Source: Episyrphus balteatus
Taxonomy: Eukaryota > Arthropoda > Insecta > Diptera > Syrphidae
DNA: 64,000 bases
Assembly: GCF_945859705.1 (NCBI RefSeq)
Contig: NC_079135.1
Span: 36,133,679-36,197,678 of the forward strand
Direction: 5' to 3'
Within the stretch, counting starts at the first letter, position 1. Each line of letters begins with the position of its first letter. Positions 36,088 through 47,381 of the stretch are shown in pieces. The notes below the pieces were generated by a model. The model did no database searches, was not told the DNA's origin, and saw only the letters and a program-made list of their open reading frames with translations. Made by a program: the position numbers and the translations under genes.

Positions 36088-36700
36088 ATTTTCTAATACG
36101 CTTAATGCACATTCTCTAAGTGATTTATAAATAAATATGGTGTAAATTCATTGTGATATTGTATATTGTATATTTTTGCAAAATGAATGCCAGTTTTAGT
36201 CTTGAAGAAGAAATTTAAACTAAGTAGGTACAAGTATTATATTTAATTGATATTAAAAAAAAATACAACAATAAGAATTGTTGTTCCATACACTTAGTTG
36301 CCATTTTTGAAAAAGACTTTTCTATAGATGTAATGGACCAGAAAACAACCGGTTGAAGGATTGAATAAATATTTTTTGGATAAAAAGTAATTATTCTTAG
36401 AAATTCCATTTTTTTTCTAGTGGTACGTAATTCATATTTATATATTTTGTAACTAACGTTGATCTTTGGAACCAAGCTGTTCTGAAACATTTTTTGATCT
36501 GAAATATTTTCGGACCTGTGAAAAAATTATAATTTAAGAGAAAAAATATATTTTAATTATTAATATGTGGGAAAATAATCTAGGAAAAAATTTCATTTTT
36601 GGTATATTAAAATATCAGGTTTTCTAAAATTTTGATTAAAATTAGTTTTAAAGGGTAAAATTATTTTTCAAATTAAAGTTTAGTTTTCATTAAAAAAAAA

Positions 36701-36722
36701 TACGCATACACCACAGTGAACC
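36701..36722 (+). repeat. Recurring 23-bp motif, copy 6
   Basis: TACGCATACACCACAGTGAA followed by CC, 636 bp downstream of copy 5. The next 20 bases resemble those after copy 7. Confidence 0.88.
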
Positions 36723-39700
36723 AAAAATGTTAAATTTTTAAACTTGTTTTTTAGTGGAGGTGAAAGATATTTTAGTACTAAAATTGTTCTTTAAAATAAT
36801 ATTTTAAGCATTTTTGGTAGATTTGTCTGATTTAAAAAAAAATTGTAAAATAAGAAATATTTGTTTTAATTTTTCAAATTTTTGTTTTATTTTTTAGGTT
36901 TCTTTAGAACCAAAAACTAATGACTTAGTCTTGTTTATTTCTTACTATATTATGTGAATAATCTAGCCAAGCTTAATTCAGTTCAATTCTTAAAAATGTG
37001 CTTTTTTTTAATTTTTTTTTTCATTTAAGATTCCTCATGTACCAATTAGGTAATCTGTTTTTATCATTTGAAAAAATTGGATCTATTTTTTTTTTAACAA
37101 AAATTCTAAACTTTGTTCTTGCCGACAAAATACTTCAAAATTGAATGAGCACTAACAGTTTGGAACCTTTTAATAGTAAATACAAACAAAAAATCGCAAA
37201 AATGTTCGAAAAATACAAAAACAAAAAATAAACTTCAACGCCCATACAGATGGTATTTCTTTCTGTTCATCTTTTTTGAACAATAAGAGGATATCCCTTT
37301 TTTTTTCTTCAACAAAAAAACATTCGCAGGTAGAATTCGAGAGCTCACACGTGTACGTATCTATATAGACACTTTTTTTTGCAATAAAATCGCATTCATC
37401 TTTTGTTTGTTATTTAGGATGTTACACAGTGAGAGAAGAGATAGATATATGTAGATATACTTATATCTTGAGTTCATATCGTTGCAATGTCTTGGTGATA
37501 CAGTAGACTTACTATTGTGCTTATATTCGTACTATAGTAGACATAACTACAAAGTTAAATTGGGAGAACAAAGATATTTATGAGCTTTTTGTTGTTTCAA
37601 TGTAATTTTTCAAATGAAATTCAAGGAGAAACTATTATTTACTTTTAGTTTTTTTTTTTCTTGCTTTACGTATTTATGAAGAAGATGCTTCAAGGTGTGT
37701 ATGTATGTTTATAATAGTTCAAAACAATAAATCTGAATAAAAGTTCAGAGACTTTTTTTCTAGACAGGCAAATAAATTCGTTAGCATTGATCTACATTGA
37801 AGTCAATTTAGTTATTAAACTAATAGGATAGGATTATCACGAAAATAGAAATAAATCTAAATCCAGTACCCAGCAGTCAGTATCTCTGAACGCTATTGAA
37901 TTATTTAAAAAGTTATAAAATAAAAAAACAGCATTCAATGAATTCATGATTAAATCAAATAAAGTGTCAGCACACCGGCTATAATTAAAACTCAGAGTTA
38001 CGTATCAGTCGACAAACTCATCCAAACAATACTTTTTTTCCTTTTTTTGTTTTGTAAAATTTCGCTACTATTTCAAGTACAATATAATTCAAATACCTGC
38101 ACTATAACTCCTTCTGCATATGAACTTTTCATTGTTTCAAACAAAAAAACAGATCCTAGACATGTTTTGTATATCTCCTCGTATGTTTGTATTTCAGACA
38201 AGTTAAATTAAAACAGAAAAACTACCCATCATCAACAGTTCACTGTCCATAGATTCAGCAGAAAAAAAAAAAACAATGAACAACCAGAAACAAAGTTAAA
38301 TAAAATATATAAAAAAAAGAATTAACAAAAAAAAAACATAAAACAAGACAAAATAAAATAAAACAATCGTCGTTTGTCTGACATTGAAAAATGGCTGGTC
38401 ACGTTTTATTGCAGAGTGCAAAAGGAATCGCGCGCGGAGTATGGTGTGTGCAGCATAGTAAACTTTGTGCTTTTAGCCCTCATACAGGCTTTAACAAAAA
38501 AAATGTAAAAAACGTTAAAAAAAAAAAAACAAACATACCTATGCGAAATCCTGCATAGCATTTTTACAATTTTTATTTATTTTATTTCTTTTTCCAATCC
38601 TTTTTGCTGTTTTGCCATACTCTACACACTGCTCGGCGATGCCACAACCAACTCTGCCACTGCCACATCTCACCATCATCGTCATCATCATCATGCTTTT
38701 GTTGCTATGCATCACAATGTTTTTCAATTTTTTTTTCTTTGTTTTGTGTTATCTCTCTCATCCTTTTTTTGTGTTTTTTTTTTTTTTTTGGTTAACGATT
38801 CTGTTTAATGTGTCTCCAGGCTCCATAATATTATAACAACGACTCTTCTATATGAGGACGCAGGACATCAGAACGGTCGACATGGTTCATATTTGCATTT
38901 TTTTTGTTTTCCTTTGTTTTTTAAAAAAAGACCTTATATTCAAGTTAATTGTACATCACAACCAAAAAGACGACATCAGAGAGCGAGAGTGAATGGTTTA
39001 AAAGTTTTTTTTTTTCAAAGCCATATCATTATTATATTTTTATCATGATTAATGGCAATTAATAAATATTTTTAACCCTTTTATCTTAACCTTTTTATAC
39101 AATATACATACTTGTTACTAAAATAGAGTCGTTTTGGATATGTAAGACTTATTTCTAAAAGATTATAAAAGGATTAAATTAGTTAGCAAAAAACACTACT
39201 TAGAATTTTATTTGAAAAATTGAGTTTTTGAATAATAAAAAAAACACCACGATAAAATGTAAACCTACCATTTTTATATTTTTGTAAACAATTCGCATAG
39301 AGTAAAGGGAAATACGGAAAATGATTGGTCCCATTTTTTGTTTCTAAATATTTAGGTAAATATAATTTTAATTTAATCTAAATACCTACTGATTTTTATT
39401 TTTAAGTTAAGATTTTAGTTGTGTTTAATTTTAAATATAAACAAAAATCAAGTAACCAATCAAATTATTTTTTCTTTATTTTAATAATTTAAATGTTGTT
39501 ATAATTTGTTTTCAAAATCATAAGGTCCATTGCTTTTCCAAAATTGAATAGATTTATTAATTCCAGAATTATATCTAATAGGTTTCGGGAATCAAGTAAC
39601 CGTATTTTTTTTTTTTTTAAACAACTGAAAAGTTGACCTGTTTTTATAATCAAAATAGTAAAACTAAAACAAATGTGAATTATATTCTAAGTAAAATTTA

Positions 39701-40013
39701 ATTTTTGATAAATCAAACAATACTTAACATTTAACATTAAATGAAAATGTTCTATGTTCTATATCTTATAAAAGTTAATTTAGAAGAAAAAAGTGTCAGG
39801 AAAATTAATTTATATCCTAGAATCTTATAAAAATTGTTTCCCCAATCTCGAGCTTTTTTGCTAGCAATGAAAAAAGTTCAAGATATTTTATCAACATAAA
39901 GAAGTTAGTAACAAATTATTTTTTTAAGTGATCAAAGCTTGTGGCTTAGAACAAAATTAATAAAATTTAACACATTTTAAGGGGATAGAAATTAAATGTG
40001 AATAATAAAAAAA
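36723..40013. other. AT-rich non-coding stretch
   Basis: No gene is supported. A short less AT-rich island at about 38390-38460 contains CGCGCGCGG and a 55-codon frame (see next entry). A CAT/TCA tract lies at about 38670-38695. The rest is AT-rich sequence with poly-T near 38780 and 39610. Confidence 0.45.
38391..38558 (+). other. Short 55-codon frame in a GC island, doubtful
   Basis: ATG at 38391 with AAAA before it and a frame of 55 codons ending TAG at 38556-38558. The first 25 codons have ordinary, non-repetitive composition (MAGHVLLQSAKGIARG...), unlike the AT-driven frames around it. The last 20 are Lys/Asn-rich from poly-A. I do not recognise it and see no homology. A small peptide or first exon is possible but unproven. 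Confidence 0.15.
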
Positions 40014-40036
40014 GTACACATACACCACAGTGAACC
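40014..40036 (+). repeat. Recurring 23-bp motif, copy 7
   Basis: GTACACATACACCACAGTGA followed by ACC. It lies 185 bp left of the foldback element at 40222. Confidence 0.88.
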
Positions 40037-40584
40037 AAAAACATTTAATTTTAAAACTTAAAAAAAAAAAAATTAACTTCAACCAATTCATCGAAAAAAT
40101 GAGAATTATATCGCGAAAATGTAAACTTGTAATTGAAGAGTTGTAAGTCTTAAGGACCTTAGTGATATTTTTATAATTTAGAGATAAACGAGAAAACATA
40201 ATAAGAACACTTATGTACATACACTGCCGGTCATCTGAATACGTCCACATTTTAGTTCATCTTATTTTTAGCCTGGCTTGGTATTTATTGCAATGGTACA
40301 TATTTTTTACATACGTAACGAGAGAACATCTTTATGCGCTTAGCTTAGGAGAAAAAAAATTATCTTGGGACCTACCGTTCTTCTCACACGGTAGCTAGAC
40401 AAAATATATTCATAAAAACAAGTATATTTTTTGACTCATCTGAATAGACTCAAAAGCAAAAATGTTAATAAATGATGAGTTGCATGGGTCAGTTGGACTC
40501 AAAATTGTGTCTGTCAATAAATCTGATTGTCTATAACCTATAAGGACGAAAACGGCTCGAAAAAAATCATTAGGCGCGGGAAAA

Positions 40585-40966
40585 ATGGCGAAAATAAAAG
40601 AAGTCTTTGAATTAGGCCGAAATCAACGATGCATTGGGACAAAAATTAACAAAAGCTAAAATTTAGTATGCAGTTATTCGCGCAATATCCAAGAGTATAG
40701 AAACAACATTTACAATCGAAGTTGCTTAGCCACAACATTGGCCGATAGATGTGCAATGATCTGAACAGCATGACTTCGCGCTAAAAATTAAGCTGAAAAC
40801 CGGTATGAAATGCAGTTTAACGACGGCAAAACGGGTTGTCAGAAGTGGTAAACATTTGAGAAGAACAAATCTTCACAAAAACTACCACTTTACAAACCAC
40901 GAAAAGAAACTCGCCTCCAATAATAAAAAAAAAACATGTCGTGAAAGTCGAATTTCCAACCGGTGA
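40585..40966 (+). pseudogene. Tc1-type transposase N-terminal relic, left arm
   Basis: An ATG at 40585 opens 24 codons (MAKIKEVFELGRNQRCIG...) that fit the first helix-turn-helix of Tc1/mariner transposases, ending in a stop at 40657. A second open piece (40760-40966) reads ...LKTGMKCSLTTAKRVVRSG, then LRRTNLHKNYHFTNHEKKLA. This fits the second DNA-binding half and the start of the conserved R-K-P-L-L-T-x-H-K-x-R-L segment before the catalytic domain. Frameshifts and stops separate the two. The DDE catalytic domain is absent. The family assignment comes from pattern resemblance, not from a search. Confidence 0.6.
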
Positions 40967-41139
40967 TTTTACAAAGGAAAAAAATGAATTAAGTTAACCC
41001 TGAGGTCTAAATTCCTATTTGTATGAACTTCGTAGAGAGAAGGATTATTTTAAGTTGTCTGCATAACTGTGAAGGGAGTGTCATTAAGTGCAAGCTATTT
41101 TTTTCTACAAAACTTTCGATCTGCAATTTCTAACACAGT

Positions 41140-41487
41140 TTTTTTTTACTATTGGAGGCGAGTTTCTTTTCGTGGTTTGTAAAGTGGTAGTTTTTGCGAA
41201 GATTTGTTCTTCTCAAATGTTTACCACTTCTGACAACCCGTTTTACCGTCGTTAAACTGCATTTCATACCGGTTTTCAGCTTAATTTTTAGCGCGAAGTC
41301 ATGCTGTTCAGATCATTGCACATCTATCGGCCAATGTTGTGGCTAAGCAACTTCGATTGTAAATGTTGTTTCTATACTCTTGGATATTGCGCGAATAACT
41401 GCATACTAAATTTTAGCTTTTGTTAATTTTTGTCCCAATGCATCGTTGATTTCGGCCTAATTCAAAGACTTCTTTTTTTTTCGCCAT
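41140..41487 (-). pseudogene. Tc1-type transposase N-terminal relic, right arm
   Basis: Mirror copy of the left-arm relic on the minus strand. The ATG corresponds to 41487-41485 and the HEKKLA end lies near 41155. It shows the same breaks as the left copy, with small differences (a few extra T in the poly-T near 41473), so the breaks pre-date the arm duplication or the arms have been kept alike by gene conversion. Confidence 0.6.
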
Positions 41488-41865
41488 TTTTCCCGCGCCT
41501 AGTGATTTTTTTCGAGCCGTTTTCGTCCTTATAGGTTATAGACAATCAGATTTATTGACAGACACAATTTTGAGTCCAACTGACCCATGCAACTCATCAT
41601 TTATTAACATTTTTGCTTTTGAGTCTATTCAGATGAGTCAAAAAATATACTTGTTTTTATGAATACATTTTGTCTAGCTAGCGTATGAGAAGAACGGTAG
41701 GTCCCAAGATAATTTTTTTTCTCCTAAGCTAAGCGCATAAAGATGTTCTCTCGTTACGTATGTAAAAAATATGTACCATTGCAATAAATACCAAGCCAGG
41801 CTAAAAATAAGATGAACTAAAATGTGGACGTATTCAGATGACCGGCAGTGTATACTTAGGGCCAA

Positions 41866-41945
41866 TTTTTCAACAGTCAGTTAAACAGTCAGTTAGTACC
41901 TACTTATTCCCCAAATAGAGAGAAAAATCAATTTTTTAACAGTCG
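41866..41945 (+). repeat. Fragment of a GGGCCAATTTTTCAACAGTC-type repeat
   Basis: Contains GGCCAATTTTTCAACAGTCA, then the tandem pair CAGTTAAACAGTCAGTTA, and after 40 bp AATTTTTTAACAGTCGG. Repeated TTTTTMAACAGTC strings look like the terminal part of a MITE. The other end is not found, so this is a fragment at most. Confidence 0.35.
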
Positions 41946-42705
41946 GATATTGCTTATTCCTTCCTCCAGACATTTATATTGCTGAGGAGGGGATCAGTTT
42001 GCGCTCGGAAATCAAGTTTTGAGTACAGCTTTTCACATCTGGAGGAAATAAAAGTTGATCATCCAATCGTTCATGATGATCATGAGTGTTATCAGAATTT
42101 GGGCAAGGATTTTTATTATAAAGTCGGAGATTTTTACCAGTCCATTCTTGATTTTACGATGCTCTTCAATCTGGTTTAGAATTTTTTTTAGAATCAAACT
42201 GTTATTTCATGGCATTTGATCTTTTTCTAAGATTTATCCTTTGAACAATCTTACGAGCTTTTAAGAAGTTAATAAAAAAAATTAGATTTGAATAATTTTT
42301 CCCATTCCTTGAACTTTTTAGGGTGGATTTAAAATTACCCTTCATATTATAATACAATCTTTGTATTTTATTTAATTTTTTTTAATTTATTTATTCTGTT
42401 TTTTTTTTTTTTTTTTTTTGTTCTTTATTTTTTGAAAGAGTAATTATCTTGTGTGTGGCACAATATTTACTACTTTTAATTAAAAGTCATCAGAAAGTAA
42501 TTATAAAATAAAAGTAAAACAAAAAACAAAAAAAAAAACTTTAAACAAGAATACACAAAACGCAAATAAATAATTAAAAAAAAAAAGAAATTAAAACAAA
42601 TTAATGAAATATAAACAAAAGATATATATAAAAAAGCAAAAAAAAAAGGTAAAATAAAAAAAATATATGTATTTAAAACAAATATCCGCACCCGAGCAGA
42701 GCACA

Positions 42706-42722
42706 TCAGCAGCAGCAGCAGC
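42706..42722. repeat. (AGC)n tract
   Basis: CAGCAGCAGCAGCAGC, five units, in otherwise A-rich DNA. Confidence 0.85.
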
Positions 42723-45399
42723 TAGGACAAGCAAAAAGGATATAATAATTCGTCCAAAGGACAATTAAGCAAAGAGAATGAAATTCACTCACCAATACAT
42801 TGATAGAGAGAACAAAAACACAACCATGTCTGGAGCATTTTATCGATTTTTTTAGGGGGGTTTAAAACTTTGCTGCGCTCTATAGAATTGCATTTATAGC
42901 TATATGAGAGAGGTATACAGGAATATAATGTATCTATAGAATATTATGATGATGATGAATAATGCTGCACACAAAACGTTGCAGTAGCAACAACGTTCAC
43001 AATTTTTGGTTGGCTGAGCTTATACTTATACCTATCTTTCTATAGATAATATACATCATCCCCTCAACTACACTACCACTAGACAAGAGCACAGCTACAG
43101 AAGCCACTCTAACCCGATTTTGAAATGAGCTAGACTTTACCGCGTTTATAGTTTTTATATCGTACTCTCTGGCGCGTCTCTCAGTTGCATTGGTCGGTTT
43201 TCATCATCATCATATACATACATAGAACTTTCATATCCTAGGTATAGGCTCCCTCTCGTTGATGATTCTACTGATGATCATGATGATGATGACGATGCAT
43301 TCAATTTTTGCAAATAATTTTTTGTGTTGCACAAAAAAAAATACTTGGTATAGGTATGTGTCGGCGATTTTAATTTTCAACCCCCCATCGTTCAATTTTT
43401 TATTTTTGTGTGTTGATTCTCAATCCCAGACTCCATTGATAGGCACTAGCTACTAATACTACACTACTATACCTACATATGTCCAGCGGCGGCGGCGTGA
43501 CTAGTTTGGCTGCGAACACAAAAATCGGAAGGTTAAACACGATATAAAAAAAAAAATTAAAAAAAAAAAAAAATTGGTAACCTTCACGTCTATTTTAGTT
43601 GACCTCGATTTTTGTGTGAATCAGAATCAGCCCCCCAACCCTTAGCAGCAGTCCATTCCGTCACACATATAACCAAGCTACTAGGTGGTGCAAAAAAACT
43701 TTATTTTTCGTATTCAATAATAAAATGGTTCATTCATCAGAAAAATAGCAGAAAAAAAAGTGGGTTTTTCTGTTCCCGGAATTAAGGGTCTGAGTTTTTT
43801 TTTTTTCTACTTTTATTTTTTTTTTTGTATTTTGTCAGAGAGGGTGCGACGCACGGTGGAGAATTGTTAGTATAGTTTCCTGCTGCGCTGGTGACTGGCT
43901 GGCTTCTGCGAAAAGTGGGCTGACTGGAAAAAATTCATTCATACTTTTCAAGTTCATGTCGACTTTTGTATATGTGCTTCTGTGTTCTGGTCGTCGTTGT
44001 CGATGTCATGCTTGCTCGTCGTCGTCGTCGTCGCTGCCGAGTCATTTGCACCCCACTATGACTAGAAAGGAAAATATAACATTTGGGGCGGTTTTGTTCC
44101 AAGAATGTTTTTTTTTTCCGCTTGCCCCCAAAGGACAGAAAAAATTGTATATTCTCGTAAGTAGGTAGGTAGTATGTCTACCATCATACAGAGAGAGAAA
44201 GAAAGAGAGTATGGACTTGGAGCCAAAACCAAACTCAATCCCAAATGTGGTGTCTGATGGTTTGTTCAACTCTATATCTAAAGTGGAATCTAGCTAAGGA
44301 TTTTGTGATTTCACACGCTAACACCACCCAGAGGAGCAGTAGCAGTAGCAGTAGAAAATTTTAGTCAACATAGCCCCCAGACCAAAAACGTTTGCTCTGT
44401 CATTTTATTTTGGCTCTTTGGTGTAATACAATTTGTTTGTTTTTTTTTTCGTTTTTATTTTGTGTGTTTCAGTTTCTGTATAAGAAAATGACCTCCGGCT
44501 ACGCTATTTTGTGACGAGAACCGGCAATCTGGTGTATAGCAATAGTGGCAGCGGCAGTAGAATATACTCTACAACACACAACTCTACTATACTCAGTTAC
44601 ACATGAAGGAGGAAACAAATTGAAAAGAATGTAAAAAGCACGTGGTGTCTGTCCAGGTTTTTTTTTTTTTGTTTTGGTTTTCTTTTTTTGTTTCGGTGTT
44701 TTGTTTTTATTTTTATTTTGGAATGTAAAAGCTAACGTAAGCATCACAAACACACACGACACATATTGTATACTCTTGAGTTTGCATACCTTTGAAAGAG
44801 TCATGGAAAAAGGCAAGAAATGTTTGCCGTTTCTAGCGGATACCAACTTACTACCACCGTTTCGGTTTTGGTGTGCCTATATCTTTGATCTGATTCACAT
44901 CTGGATGGCAGGCTAAAAATAAAAATGGATTACAATTACCTTGGGTCCAGTAGCCGGTTCGGTTCTATAGGGTTTGCACCGGTAATATTAAATGTAGGCA
45001 CAATATAGAAATTGACATGACAAATGTAGACCAACCATGAATTCCGTTAGGGGTCTCAAGAGAGTCTATTACTACATCGATGGGCAATGGTTTTCTCAAC
45101 TTTAAAATACCAGGGTCACAAGTTAATTGGTACATATGTCATGAAAAAAATTCCAAAAGTTCAAGGTCTTGAATTTTTAATTTTTCTGGGGTTTCAGTTA
45201 ATAAAAATTCAAAACGAACAACAAGTTCTAAAGTTTTTTCAAGTTTAGATGGCTTTTATTTAAGATTTTTCAGCGGCATATAATCTACAATATCAAATAT
45301 AGTTTAAGGACCTCGGAAACGAAAATTACTTTGTCTTTTAAAATTAGTAATTATCAATTCCTCTTAAAAGAAAACTAAAAGCTGCTTGAATCTTGAATC

Positions 45400-45940
45400 A
45401 TTTTTGAGTATGATTTGAACCTACATAATAAAACATTGTTGTATTTTTGGACCCTAGAGAATCTTTTAACAAAAAATCGTTATTATGTTCCATTTTTTTT
45501 CCTTCTGCTTCTGATTATAATCATTTGATAATACCAATTATTTACCAATATAGGTAAGAAGATCTCAACTTGGTCAGCTAATTTATCAATATTATTAATA
45601 AAAATTTCTTCCTTGGGTCTTAATTGGGCTGGAAATTACAAAATAAAAAAATTTGTTTATGTTAATAACAGCAATTATCGAAACCTTAAAATTGATTCTA
45701 CGTGAAGAATAATAAAAGAAAGATAACCTCAAACTTTACAATATTTTGTGTGTACTGAAACTAAAGCATTCAATAGAATATTGTTGCTTTTTTCGGACCC
45801 TAAAAACTGTGAGTTTCTGTTTCCCCATAGCATTGACTTTTACCAATTCTTCTAATTGGGATCGAGGTCAGCAAAGGGGTCAAAAACGGTCATTTATTTA
45901 CTTATTATCTTGGGCTCAAATTCTCGTTGGGGTCTTAACA
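45400..45940 (+). repeat. Possible diverged tandem duplication (~345-bp offset)
   Basis: The block ATTGTTG-TTTTT-GGACCCTA-A occurs at about 45435 and 45780. CCAATT and then CTTGGG-CT-AA-T then follow in the same order in both. Similarity is patchy, so this is tentative. Confidence 0.35.
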
Positions 45941-47172
45941 AAAATACAAAAAATATTAACAAGCCTTCGTTCACAGTGATCTAACAATAAAAAAATTCAC
46001 ATCTGAATGTTTGCAAGGTTTTATAGGGCCTAAGAAGCTTTAGACCTTAAAAAAAAACTGTTGTTCGATCTTTATTGATTTAGTGTCCCGTTTGTTTGAC
46101 CAAACAGCAATTAAGGATACAAATTTAGATAGCAGGCGAAATTTATCGATTTTTCGATATCGATAACTTTTGATTGTGGTTGTAATTTAACGATTGCTCT
46201 CAAATTGTTGATTATATTTTACTCAACCCATAAAATAAAAGTCAATGAAGTGGGTCATAATATTTGTACCGCTAGTAGGTATCTACCTATATCCTTGAAT
46301 TGTATAGGTATTTGTTAAGAATCATTCATATAGCGACAGGCTACATAATATTCCTCCATCTCTCTCACCATCATCCCGCTTTTGTTCTCCATCATCTAAT
46401 TTATATTCGTTTTATATAAATTTCTTCCTTCTTTCAAGGACTTTTCCATCCATCCTTCAAGTCTCACAGGCAGCATTGAACAATAAAATAATGTAATTTC
46501 AATTTTAAGAAAACTGAAAATTAAGTTTCGCCAAAGCTATTGTCCAACAAGAAGTGAAGAGTTTCTGTTCTTTTCAAACCCACTATATACAACCCATCAT
46601 CATTTTATGAGGCGGGCGCGTACACCTACCTAGTTTTCCAATTTTCTTTTGTCCTTTCTTCACCTTCTCATTCTATCTTTTCCGTCATCGTTCTGATGGG
46701 AATATCTTTCGTTTTTTGCTTTGCAATTTTAATATATGTATGCATTTATGTACTAATTTTATCGAAGAATGGAAAATTAAATAATAAATACCAAAAGAAA
46801 ATCAAAAGAAAAGGAATGTTAGTAGAGAAAACAGATCTAAAGTAGAGACCTTCAAAGGATATCATCAAGTACATTATAGACTTTTCTTTTCCAACTGCTG
46901 ATTCAAAATGCAAAAGAAATTCCTTTAAATGCAATTTTTGAAAAAAAAAAATCTTAGTTTCTTAGCTTTAAAAAAGATTCAAAAGCAATATAAGCTTAAT
47001 ATTTGTGCACTATTTTAAGAAGGGCACAAAGACCCCCTCCTCACCACCACCAACCCTCTGCCAATACTCGCACACATTCATTTATGCATTCTCACAGATT
47101 AAATGCATTAATTTACCCACACATTAGCAATCTACAATAATTTTCTTTTCTTATTCATATCGTACTTCTCCA

Positions 47173-47192
47173 TACACACACACACACACACA
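47173..47192. repeat. (CA)n microsatellite
   Basis: About nine to ten CA units within a CA-rich segment (47170-47225). Confidence 0.85.
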
Positions 47193-47366
47193 GATACATA
47201 CACACTGATATACCACACAACACAATGGACGAGAGAATTGCTAAGTGTGCATAGGTACACACCAAGCGACGAAGAAGGAAAAACACAAATTTTCCTTCAT
47301 ATAACAATGCACATTATAAACCCCCCTCTCCTATTTTTGCACATACATTGCTCCCGAACCTCATCA

Positions 47367-47381
47367 CCCCCCCCCCCCCCC
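47367..47381. repeat. Poly-C tract (15 C)
   Basis: Uninterrupted run of 15 C between CATCA and TATTCTTCC. Confidence 0.9.

Larger units (their letters stand above)
40222..41850. mobile_element. 1.63-kb foldback Tc1/mariner derivative
   Basis: The ends are CACTGCCGGTCATCTGAATA and its inverse, with TA on both sides (40220-40221, 41851-41852). The arms, 40222 to about 40930 and about 41140 to 41850, are near-identical inverted copies of roughly 710 bp. A central spacer of about 210 bp (40931-41140) is not repeated. Each arm carries the start of a Tc1-type transposase (see the two pseudogene entries). The element therefore looks like two 5' halves of one transposon joined head to head. It has no complete transposase and would depend on one in trans. 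Confidence 0.92.
41946..47160. other. Non-coding stretch with microsatellites
   Basis: No gene supported. Poly-T 18-20 long lies at 42400. Frequent CAT/GAT, GTC and GAGA strings occur at 43.2-44.3 kb. A weak diverged duplication at 45.4-45.9 kb is listed separately. The GC-richer part at 43.1-44.6 kb includes GGCGGCGGCG near 43487 and could be regulatory, but nothing proves it. Confidence 0.4.

Noticed and set aside
37415..37440. TTACACAGTGAGAG as an eighth motif copy
   Set aside because: Only ACAGTGA matches; the CATACRCC part is missing.
40213..41865. Two nearly identical 61-63-codon proteins on opposite strands (40213-40398 plus, 41674-41865 minus)
   Set aside because: They are the same non-coding sequence read from the two inverted arms of the foldback element, not a gene pair.
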